Below, piece by piece: positions 35,653-43,455 of a stretch of 64,000 nucleotides of DNA. Position numbers and translations under genes: made by a program. Under the pieces are notes generated by a model. That model was not told the origin of the DNA. It saw nothing but the letters and a program-made list of their open reading frames with translations, and did not search any database. The stretch comes from Legionellaceae bacterium UBA6148. Its GTDB lineage: Bacteria > Pseudomonadota > Gammaproteobacteria > Legionellales > Legionellaceae. Within the stretch, counting starts at the first letter, position 1. Each line of letters opens with the position of its first letter. Location of the stretch: the NCBI GenBank assembly GCA_002423125.1, contig DIUW01000050.1:52163-116162 (forward strand), in the 5' to 3' direction.

Positions 35653-38004
35653 ATGCAAAAACCAATCTATATTAAGAAAATTGCAGTACTCGGTGCAGGA
35701 GTGATGGGGGCTCAGATTGCGGCACATTGCGTGAATGCCGGCATTGAAACATTATTGTTTGATTTGGCGTCTGCAAGCGGTGGACATAATGTAATGGTGG
35801 ATAAAGCCATTATGCAATTAACCAAACTAAAACCATCGCCGGTCGCAACATCGAAAACAGCAGGAAAAATAACGGCCTGTAATTACGACGATAATGTCGG
35901 GGAGTTATCCAGCTGTGATTTAATTATTGAGGCTATTGGTGAGCAGATGGAGTGGAAAAAAGCACTGTACCATCGTATTTCGCCGCATTTAAATGCTAAT
36001 GCAATTCTAGTTAGTAATACATCGGGATTGAGCATCAATGCATTAGCCAATGAACTTCCTGAGGCTCATCGTCGGCAATTTTGTGGAGTTCACTTTTTTA
36101 ATCCCCCGCGTTATATGCATCTTGCAGAATTAATTCCTGCAGAGTCGACTTCTTCTGAGTTAGTTGATTTTATAGAAACATGGTTAACCAGTATTCTGGG
36201 TAAAGGCGTTGTTCGCGCGAAAGATACACCCAATTTTATAGCGAATCGCATCGGGGTGTTTTCATTACTGGCAACGATACATTATGCAGATGCCTTTGGT
36301 CTTGGGCTTGATGAGGTCGATGCATTGACAGGAAGCTTAATCGGTCGTCCAAAATCGGCAACGTTTAGAACCATGGACGTCGTGGGATTGGATACGATGC
36401 AGCATGTCGTTCGTACAATGCAAGAGCAATTGACGACGGATCCGTGGCACGCGTTATTTATACTACCACACTGGTTAGCGAATCTGATTGAAAAAGGCCA
36501 TTTAGGGCAAAAAACAGGCCAAGGTATTTATCGAAAGAAAGGCAAAGAAATTGAAGTATACGATGTTGCTCTCAATGATTACCGTTTATCAGGAAAGGGC
36601 GTGAGTGATGAGGTTCAAACCATCATGAAATGTACAAACCCTGCTGAACGGATGGAAAAATTGATCGCTTGCGACCATCCGCAAGCTCGTTTTTTAGTAG
36701 CGTGCTTCCGTGATCTGCTTCACTATTCGGCATTTCATCTGAACGATATAGCGCATACCGTACGTGATGTTGATCTTGCTCTACGCTGGGGGTTTGGCTG
36801 GCAATCAGGACCATTTGAAACATGGCAAGAGGCGGGTGTTTCTCTGATGCGGACATTGATTACAACATCAACGACCGTTGATGCTCCTTTAACGGATTCA
36901 CTTCAGCAATTGAAGCGTTTTTACGTTGATGGCCAAGCTTATTCCCCATCAACACATACGTTTGAAAGCGCTCGATCATTGCCTGTCTACCAACGCCAAT
37001 TTTTTCCAGCGAGCACATTCACTGCGCCTAAATTTCAACCTAAGGTCATGTATGAAAACGACGGGCTGTGTGCATGGTACATTGAGGCTGATATCGCCGT
37101 TGTCAGTTTTAAAACTAAATCGAATACCATCGGGCAATCCGTTCTAGATGGTCTGAATCAAGCGATTGATTGCGCTGAAAAATTAAATTGCGGTTTAATT
37201 TTATATCAACACGATGCGAATAATTTTTCATCCGGTGCTAACTTACGTGAAATATTGGGATTGATGCAAACCAATCAATGGAAGACCATTGAAGCAATGG
37301 TTGAATCCATACAAAACGTGGCGTTGCGATTAAAATACACACCGATTCCAACGGTTGCTGCCATTCGAGGGCGAGTATTAGGTGGCGGATGTGAGTTGAT
37401 GCTTCAATGTGACGCTATTGTTGCTGCTTTTGAGTCATATCCTGGTTTGGTTGAGGCGGGTGTTGGTTTTATTCCAGCGGGAGCTGGATCAACAACGTTT
37501 GCAAGACGTGCGGCAATGAAATCGCAAGACGGTGATGTGATACCTTATATCAAAACTTATTTTGAACAAATCGCTACAGCAACTGTTGCCAGTAGTGCTC
37601 CTGATGCATTACATCGTGGATTTCTAAAACGAACCGACGATTGGGTGATGCATGCGGATGAAGTGCTGTTGACGGCGGTTGCCAAACTGAAATACTTAAG
37701 ATCGGCGAATTATATTCCGCCGGTGCATGTCCGTTTTCCAGTAGCGGGGCGCGATGGAAAAGCATTGCTGCAACTCGGCTTAGTAAATTGGTTAGAAGGT
37801 GGGTTTATTTCAAAGCACGATTATTTTTTGGCGAATCAATTGGCTCATGTGATGTGCGGCGGGGATGTGGATACGGGTACTCAGGTTGATGAGGCGTGGA
37901 TGCTGAAATTAGAAAGAGAAGCCTTTATGACCTTAGCACAAACACCACTGACTCAGGCGCGGGTCCAATCTATTTTGGAAACAGGTAAGCCTTTGCGAAA
38001 TTAG
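35653..38004 (+). CDS. fadN: 3-hydroxyacyl-CoA dehydrogenase / enoyl-CoA hydratase (FadN-like)
   Basis: 783 residues with the domain order of FadN rather than FadB: an N-terminal NAD-binding 3-hydroxyacyl-CoA dehydrogenase (IAVLGAGVMGAQIA; catalytic His in FCGVHFFNPPRYM), its C-terminal dimerisation domains to about residue 430, then a crotonase domain with the oxyanion-hole region AAIRGRVLGGGCELMLQCD. It would hydrate and oxidise an enoyl-CoA to a 3-ketoacyl-CoA for the thiolase encoded 11 bp downstream. In this operon the substrate could be crotonyl-CoA from lysine, or fatty acyl-CoA; that part is inference. Confidence 0.9.
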   Translation: MQKPIYIKKIAVLGAGVMGAQIAAHCVNAGIETLLFDLASASGGHNVMVDKAIMQLTKLKPSPVATSKTAGKITACNYDDNVGELSSCDLIIEAIGEQMEWKKALYHRISPHLNANAILVSNTSGLSINALANELPEAHRRQFCGVHFFNPPRYMHLAELIPAESTSSELVDFIETWLTSILGKGVVRAKDTPNFIANRIGVFSLLATIHYADAFGLGLDEVDALTGSLIGRPKSATFRTMDVVGLDTMQHVVRTMQEQLTTDPWHALFILPHWLANLIEKGHLGQKTGQGIYRKKGKEIEVYDVALNDYRLSGKGVSDEVQTIMKCTNPAERMEKLIACDHPQARFLVACFRDLLHYSAFHLNDIAHTVRDVDLALRWGFGWQSGPFETWQEAGVSLMRTLITTSTTVDAPLTDSLQQLKRFYVDGQAYSPSTHTFESARSLPVYQRQFFPASTFTAPKFQPKVMYENDGLCAWYIEADIAVVSFKTKSNTIGQSVLDGLNQAIDCAEKLNCGLILYQHDANNFSSGANLREILGLMQTNQWKTIEAMVESIQNVALRLKYTPIPTVAAIRGRVLGGGCELMLQCDAIVAAFESYPGLVEAGVGFIPAGAGSTTFARRAAMKSQDGDVIPYIKTYFEQIATATVASSAPDALHRGFLKRTDDWVMHADEVLLTAVAKLKYLRSANYIPPVHVRFPVAGRDGKALLQLGLVNWLEGGFISKHDYFLANQLAHVMCGGDVDTGTQVDEAWMLKLEREAFMTLAQTPLTQARVQSILETGKPLRN

Positions 38005-38015
38005 GAGAATCACTC

Positions 38016-39200
38016 ATGACTCACGTATATATTGTTGATGCAACTCGTACCCCTGTTGGTAAAGCGCCACGCGGCGTTTTCAAACATACATTGCCGGATT
38101 CGCTATTAGTCCACGCTATTACTAGCCTAAAAAACAAACACAAAGCGGTCGATTGGAATGCCATCGGCGATGTCATCATTGGCTGTGCTATGCCTGAAGC
38201 TGAGCAGGGTATGAATGTCGCTCGCATTGCCTCATTGCTTGCTGACTTACCCCAATCAGTGCCCGCGATGACCATTAATCGATTTTGTTCTTCTGGTGTG
38301 CAAAGTATCGCTACTGCTGCTGCGAGCATCCGCCAAGGTGATATGTCGATGGCATTAGCTGGTGGTGTTGAAAGTATGTCGATGGTGCCCTTAGGCGGAA
38401 ATAAGTACACTGCGAATCCTGCCATATTTCAAAATGAGCACATTGGAATAGCTTATGGTATGGGTATCACAGCGGAGCATGTTGCAAAGCAATGGGATAT
38501 ATCTCGTGAACAACAGGATGAGTTTGCGATAGAAAGTCATCGACGGGCGGTTGAAGCACAGAAACGAGGTTATTTTGTTGATGAAATAAGTCCCATTGAA
38601 ATAATTGATCGTGGTGTTGATTTAAAAACATCGGCATTACAGGTTAATAAGCGTCTTATATCAAGCGACGAAGGACCGCGGGCAGATACCTCGTATGAGG
38701 CCATTGCTAAATTGAGACCGGTGTTTTCAGCAAGGGGAACAGTGACTGCTGGTAATAGCTCACAAATGAGCGATGGTGCGGGAATTGTGTTGCTCGCGAA
38801 TGAAGATGCATTAAAACAGTATGACCTAAAGCCGATTGGTCGTTTATTAAGCTATGCTGTTGCAGGTGTTCCACCTGAAATAATGGGGATTGGTCCAATA
38901 AAAGCGATCCCATTAGCATTAAAAAAAGCCGGGTTAACGATCGATCAAATCGACTGGATTGAACTCAATGAAGCGTTTGCGGCACAATCACTGGCGGTCA
39001 TCAAAGAGCTAAATCTTTCGCGTGATATAGTCAATCCACTGGGGGGCGCCATTGCATTAGGCCATCCTTTAGGGGCAACAGGAGCAATTCGAACGGCAAC
39101 GTTACTACACGGCCTGCGTCGTACAAAAAAACGATACGGTATGGTCACCATGTGTATAGGAACCGGAATGGGTGCTGCGGCTATTTTTGAGGCGCTGTAA
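38016..39200 (+). CDS. fadA: Acetyl-CoA acyltransferase (thiolase)
   Basis: 394-residue thiolase that cleaves 3-ketoacyl-CoA (or acetoacetyl-CoA) with CoA. Nucleophilic Cys91 lies in NRFCSSGVQS, the conserved His in GHPLGATGA and the second Cys in CIGTGMGAA. Closes the operon and pairs with the FadN-like gene as in other FadNA-type clusters. No terminator hairpin with a T-tract is evident after it. Confidence 0.93.
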   Translation: MTHVYIVDATRTPVGKAPRGVFKHTLPDSLLVHAITSLKNKHKAVDWNAIGDVIIGCAMPEAEQGMNVARIASLLADLPQSVPAMTINRFCSSGVQSIATAAASIRQGDMSMALAGGVESMSMVPLGGNKYTANPAIFQNEHIGIAYGMGITAEHVAKQWDISREQQDEFAIESHRRAVEAQKRGYFVDEISPIEIIDRGVDLKTSALQVNKRLISSDEGPRADTSYEAIAKLRPVFSARGTVTAGNSSQMSDGAGIVLLANEDALKQYDLKPIGRLLSYAVAGVPPEIMGIGPIKAIPLALKKAGLTIDQIDWIELNEAFAAQSLAVIKELNLSRDIVNPLGGAIALGHPLGATGAIRTATLLHGLRRTKKRYGMVTMCIGTGMGAAAIFEAL

Positions 39201-39330
39201 GCGGAGGATGGCGTTCTAGTGTCTTTTTCTATTTATTATGCCCGCATTATAGATTAAATAAGAACATTGTGGTAAAATTCTGGAAAATAATTCGTAGCCT
39301 AGCATTAGGCTAAATGAGGAGATAGGTATC

Positions 39331-41037
39331 ATGGCCAATCCAGATTATTCGTATTATGCCTTCAACAAGGCTAAAGACAAGCATTATGCTGAGACATTGC
39401 AATCGACTATGGATTCATCTTTATCTGACATCCTTCGCGAATGTTTTCAAGAAACATATTATCAGCCGTATCCCGCTTTTTTTGCGCATGCATTTCAAAA
39501 TACGCTGAAATATGAGGCGGATGCACGCTATATTGATTATCAAAAAAATCCGTCTCATACAGCACAGCGTTCTACGCACGGCGCATCGCATGCAATGCGC
39601 GTCAGTGTTGCATCGGTTATTTTTTTAGGCCTATATGAAAAATATGGTAGTGACTGTGTTCGTCATGAAATTAATAAACTTGTTCAACAAATGCCAGGGG
39701 ACGATGCCTCTAAAAGAGAGTATTTTACTAAACTGTTGTGTATTGCTGCCGCATATCATGATGCTGGTCGCTTAGGTGAAGGGAGTGATTGCCCTGATTG
39801 GGAGGCGCGTGGTGGCAAGGACTGTGAAGCTGTCATTACACAGTTACTATTAAAACAAGAAGTAGAGAAAGAACAAGCAATAATCATTGCACAGGCGTTT
39901 TCTAGTGCAATTGTTCATAAAGATGCTCCCTTGACAAAGGAAAAGCCGATACTTATGTCGATAATACAATGCGCAGACTGCCTTGATATTATTCGATGCA
40001 AAACTGATTTTCATTTGAATTATATGGATATTTGGAAAGATGCGCTCTTTCTTGTAGACGAACGCTCCCATTACATTGAGCGTGAGAAACGCCTTGAATT
40101 ACGGATTGATCTAATCGAGCTAGCGTTGGAGTGGAGGGGTTTTATTGCGGAGCAGGGTGATCTTGAGGCGAGTGCTCAAATACATATTTCAGAATATTTC
40201 AAGGTGGCTAATTCTACAAAAGAGGTTAAGAAATGGTATACCATGGGACTGGAATCGAAACGCCCTAATTATACACATGATTTCGAGACTAGTGTTTACT
40301 CAGAGTGTGAAAAAACACTGGAGCAGGGACCTTTTCCTAAATTGCAATCGCTTTACTATGGTGCACCCAAAAGAATAACATCGTCAAAGGAAGAGTTGGA
40401 GAAATTAAACGCGCATATTCAAAATTGTCATAAAAAACTATCTACATTATTCCATGGTGAAGAGCTAAATTCGTTTCATACTATTATTGTTAAGGGGCGG
40501 TTTGCATTAATTCATTTGAAGCATGAAATAAATCAAGCGTTGTGTAAAAAACCAGATGACAAAAGAGCACTTAGGCTTTTGAAGGCTACCAATGAATATA
40601 TGGATGATTTTTTGAATAACACGTGGGACACAGACAGTTATCACAAATTTACTGCAGCCATTGAGCCTTATCTTAATCATAGAAAAGCAAGGGAATATTG
40701 GGCTGTATCATTGATGGTTATGATTGCAACAATGACAATAGCTTTGATGATGATGACAATCCTTATAGGATCAGCCACAGCTCCGGTGATGCCTACGATC
40801 TTGTTGACTATCGCGGTATTTTCTTCTCTAGCCATGATTGCAGGCCTCTTCCTTTCAAAAATTGCAGATGATGCTAAGATGTCAGGTAGTGCTGAGAAAT
40901 TAGGAACCATCGCTACTACTCCTCTTCTAATATCCTTCCACCGAGGAATGTTCCAATCGAAAAAGGAGCCATCGGATCAAGATCAATCATCGGTTCAAGA
41001 TAACCCCGAATTAGACCCCGTGTCGTTACAACCTTAA
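39331..41037 (+). CDS. Effector-like protein with SidE-phosphodiesterase-like HD domain
   Basis: 568 residues. The N-terminal third carries an HD-type metal-site pattern: HGASH (His83, His87), YHDAGRLGEG (His143-Asp144, with Glu150) and QCADCLD (Asp216). The spacing and the HDxxRxGEG motif resemble the phosphodiesterase domain of Legionella SidE-family effectors and the DupA/B deubiquitinases that act on phosphoribosyl-ubiquitin. Residues 320-450 are helical; two adjacent hydrophobic segments at about 454-510 could insert in a membrane. The C-terminal tail is Ser/Asp/Gln-rich. Preceded by a gaggag site and a 7-bp hairpin (39295-39312). Secretion is inference; the SidE link rests on motif recall only. 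Confidence 0.55.
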   Translation: MANPDYSYYAFNKAKDKHYAETLQSTMDSSLSDILRECFQETYYQPYPAFFAHAFQNTLKYEADARYIDYQKNPSHTAQRSTHGASHAMRVSVASVIFLGLYEKYGSDCVRHEINKLVQQMPGDDASKREYFTKLLCIAAAYHDAGRLGEGSDCPDWEARGGKDCEAVITQLLLKQEVEKEQAIIIAQAFSSAIVHKDAPLTKEKPILMSIIQCADCLDIIRCKTDFHLNYMDIWKDALFLVDERSHYIEREKRLELRIDLIELALEWRGFIAEQGDLEASAQIHISEYFKVANSTKEVKKWYTMGLESKRPNYTHDFETSVYSECEKTLEQGPFPKLQSLYYGAPKRITSSKEELEKLNAHIQNCHKKLSTLFHGEELNSFHTIIVKGRFALIHLKHEINQALCKKPDDKRALRLLKATNEYMDDFLNNTWDTDSYHKFTAAIEPYLNHRKAREYWAVSLMVMIATMTIALMMMTILIGSATAPVMPTILLTIAVFSSLAMIAGLFLSKIADDAKMSGSAEKLGTIATTPLLISFHRGMFQSKKEPSDQDQSSVQDNPELDPVSLQP

Positions 41038-41075
41038 GGTTTTTTCGCAATGTGAAGTAAACATATTTGTCCTGT

Positions 41076-41098
41076 TGGCGAATGCACTGTATTCGCCA
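41076..41098. repeat. Hairpin after the SidE-PDE-like gene
   Basis: 8-bp perfect inverted repeat tggcgaat / attcgcca (41076-41083, 41091-41098) with a 7-base loop. There is no T-run after it, so terminator function is doubtful. Confidence 0.4.
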
Positions 41099-41217
41099 TC
41101 GTATTAAGACTAATTTGAGTAAAGTGGTGTCGTAACCTATACTTTAGAAAACGATCAATTGATGTATCCAGACGTATCTTTGACAAATGTAAATATGATT
41201 TGTACAGGAGAAATATC

Positions 41218-41820
41218 ATGGGTAATACACCGGTGGAACCAAGCATTGATAGGCTTCGACAAGCAGTCGAAAACTTAGATAGCCAACTAAGTCGTGATCA
41301 GTTTAAAGCAGAAGCGCGGTTTCCAGGTGCAAAAACTAGTTACATGAATGAGGTTATAAGCAGTATCAAGCAATTGGATTTGAAAAACATGGGCACAAAG
41401 GATATAAAAATTTGTATGGGTATGCTTGAAAGTGCAATCTCAAAATTCAACATTCAGTCTAAGGCGTTAGTGGATAGTGCAAATGTAGTCAGTCGCTTTC
41501 ATACTCACACGATGCAAGGGAATGCGAACAACATCAACGCCGTAATTAAAGAATGTCAGGGAAGATTAGATGCATTAAAAGGAAATTTTTTGAAACAAAT
41601 TAAATTTCATGCAGAGGATATGGTCTCTGATTATGTATCTGGAGCAGTCAAATCCTTTATGGCATGGAAGGCAGTATATCAAGCCGTATTTCCAAAAAAT
41701 GATACAAGCAAAAGTGATTTAATCAAACCAAATGACACGTCTAGTAGTGATGGCGGTCCGTCCTCTGGTAATGACAGTTCTGACTCAGAAACTCCAACAT
41801 CAACACCACGTAACGAATGA
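41218..41820 (+). CDS. Orphan hydrophilic protein (200 aa), possible effector
   Basis: Not recognised. The start is ATG 41218, preceded by an aggaga ribosome site. About 200 residues: a helical, partly coiled-coil-like body (residues 8-160) with no signal peptide or membrane segment, and a 40-residue Ser/Asp/Thr/Pro-rich unstructured tail (from NDTSKSDLIKP to the end). It follows the SidE-PDE-like gene by 180 bp. The polar C-terminal tail and orphan status are in the style of Dot/Icm substrates, but this is weak evidence. Confidence 0.6.
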   Translation: MGNTPVEPSIDRLRQAVENLDSQLSRDQFKAEARFPGAKTSYMNEVISSIKQLDLKNMGTKDIKICMGMLESAISKFNIQSKALVDSANVVSRFHTHTMQGNANNINAVIKECQGRLDALKGNFLKQIKFHAEDMVSDYVSGAVKSFMAWKAVYQAVFPKNDTSKSDLIKPNDTSSSDGGPSSGNDSSDSETPTSTPRNE

Positions 41821-41892
41821 TTTATGGGTCAAAAAGGGCGAAAAATAGCCAATTCTTAATCACGCTCGTCACGAGCAGCAGTTTTCATAATT

Positions 41893-42032
41893 CGCCTCTA
41901 ACCCAGTCCTGTGTTATCCCAGCGCAGGCTGGGATCCATTTCTGAATGAGCACAGTGCCATTTTGATACATGGATCCCCGCCTGCGATGGGAAGACAATG
42001 ATGTTGTTCAAATTATGATCTTCATATTGAGA
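41893..42032. repeat. Dispersed REP-like element, copy 3 (partial), with the short motif
   Basis: Inverted repeat arms cgcaggctgggatccat (about 41921-41940) and atggatccccgcctgcg (41971-41987). On the minus strand the run ggcggggatccatg, an A-rich stretch and ggcac resembles copy 1 at 13203-13228. At 42012-42032 the reverse complement of the ttctcaatat motif (also at 26754 and 63931) follows. It fills the 300-bp gap before ccmC; no gene is visible there. Confidence 0.55.
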
Positions 42033-42119
42033 ACTGCAGCGTCCCGTGAACGACGTTTGTATGATGATTCGATATATGGTAAAATTTTAGCCCTTATTTT
42101 TATCTAGATTATACGCTTG

Positions 42120-42860
42120 ATGTGGATCTTATTGTACCAACTGGCTTCACCTAAATTATATTATCGATTGTCAGGTCGCATCATTCCTTGGCTGAGTGTT
42201 GCTGCCTTGTTTTTTTTAGTGATTGGAATTGTGTGGGGATTGATATTTGCGCCGCCTGATTATCAGCAGGGGGATGCGTTTCGAATTATTTATGTCCATG
42301 TTCCAAGTGCATTTTTGTCTATGGCCTTGTATGCATTTATGGGATTTTTGTCAATTTTATTGATTGTATGGCGCATTAAGCTTGCAGGTATCATGCTGCG
42401 ATCGGTCGCGCAGCTGGGAGCCTGTATGGCGTTCTTGGCATTAGTGACTGGGAGTATTTGGGGGAAGCCCATGTGGGGTACCTGGTGGATTTGGGATGCG
42501 AGATTGACGTCAGAGCTTATTCTTTTCTTGTTGTATGCGTCTATTTTAGCAACTGCTCATGCGTTTCAACATAAAGATCACGGTGATAAAATCGTTGCGA
42601 TTTTATGTTTAGTCGGATTAGTTGATCTCCCTATTATTCATTATTCGGTCTATTGGTGGAATACCCTACATCAAGGTTCAACGCTGACTGTTTTGTCAAA
42701 ACCTAAGATGGATAGCCGTATGTTATACCCACTGCTGGTCACTTTGATTGGATTTGCACTGTATTGTGCGGCAATTATTATTGCGAAATCTCGAAATGAA
42801 CTGTTGTGGCGTGAACGTCGCCAAAAATGGGTGAAAGCGTTTGTTATAGGTGGAAAATAA
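42120..42860 (+). CDS. ccmC: Heme exporter / heme-handling protein CcmC
   Basis: Inner-membrane protein that loads heme onto CcmE in system I cytochrome c maturation. About 246 residues with six membrane helices; the tryptophan-rich motif WGTWWIWD and the flanking conserved His residues (YVHVPSA and IHYSVYWWNTLHQG) are present. ATG 42120 is preferred over TTG 42117. First ccm gene of the cluster: ccmA and ccmB are not in the window. Confidence 0.94.
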   Translation: MWILLYQLASPKLYYRLSGRIIPWLSVAALFFLVIGIVWGLIFAPPDYQQGDAFRIIYVHVPSAFLSMALYAFMGFLSILLIVWRIKLAGIMLRSVAQLGACMAFLALVTGSIWGKPMWGTWWIWDARLTSELILFLLYASILATAHAFQHKDHGDKIVAILCLVGLVDLPIIHYSVYWWNTLHQGSTLTVLSKPKMDSRMLYPLLVTLIGFALYCAAIIIAKSRNELLWRERRQKWVKAFVIGGK

Positions 42861-43015
42861 TGAGCATATTAATGCAATGGTTGGATATGGGAAAATATGC
42901 GAGTTATGTCTGGTCTGCTTATGGCTTGGTTTTTGCAGTATTGTTGTTGAATGGCTTAGGGTGTCGCTGGCAAAAAAAGCGTATTCAAAAGTCACTTCAA
43001 ACATGGTTTAAATAG
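42860..43015 (+). CDS. ccmD: Heme exporter protein CcmD
   Basis: 51-residue single-pass membrane protein that helps release holo-CcmE. The start ATG 42860 overlaps the ccmC stop (TAATG). One hydrophobic segment (SAYGLVFAVLLLNGL) preceded by the typical GKYASYVWSAYG and followed by a basic tail. Size and position between ccmC and ccmE fix the identification. Confidence 0.88.
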   Translation: MSILMQWLDMGKYASYVWSAYGLVFAVLLLNGLGCRWQKKRIQKSLQTWFK

Positions 43016-43023
43016 CTTCTAAT

Positions 43024-43455
43024 ATGATGAATCCAGCCAGAAAACGTAAATTATTGTTTGTTTCATTTGCGCTTGTCATTGTAGCCATTGCCACATTATT
43101 AATCATGTATGCCTTGCGTCAGAATATCAGTTTATTTTTTAGTCCTGAGCAATTGGTCCGTGGTGATGCCCCTATTCATCGTTCAATTCGTATTGGTGGG
43201 ATGGTTGTTCCTGGCAGTATTCATCGAAGTGCAACCTCACTCCAGATTCAATTTGATATTACTGATTATAAACAGACGATCCATGTGCATTATCGTGGTG
43301 TGCTGCCTGATTTGTTCCGAGAGGGGCAGGGCGTTGTAGCGCAAGGATTGTTCAATCAAAAAACACAGCAATTTACTGCGCGAGAAATATTGGCAAAGCA
43401 CGATGAAAAATATATGCCACCAGAAGTGAAACAAGCATTGGAGGCGTCAATATGA
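43024..43455 (+). CDS. ccmE: Cytochrome c-type biogenesis heme chaperone CcmE
   Basis: Periplasmic, membrane-anchored chaperone that binds heme covalently. 143 residues: N-terminal membrane anchor (about 10-30), OB-fold domain, and the heme-binding His126 within LAKHDEKYMPPE. The downstream Tyr130 is also conserved. Start ATG 43024 or 43027; the stop overlaps the ccmF start (ATGA). Confidence 0.95.
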   Translation: MMNPARKRKLLFVSFALVIVAIATLLIMYALRQNISLFFSPEQLVRGDAPIHRSIRIGGMVVPGSIHRSATSLQIQFDITDYKQTIHVHYRGVLPDLFREGQGVVAQGLFNQKTQQFTAREILAKHDEKYMPPEVKQALEASI

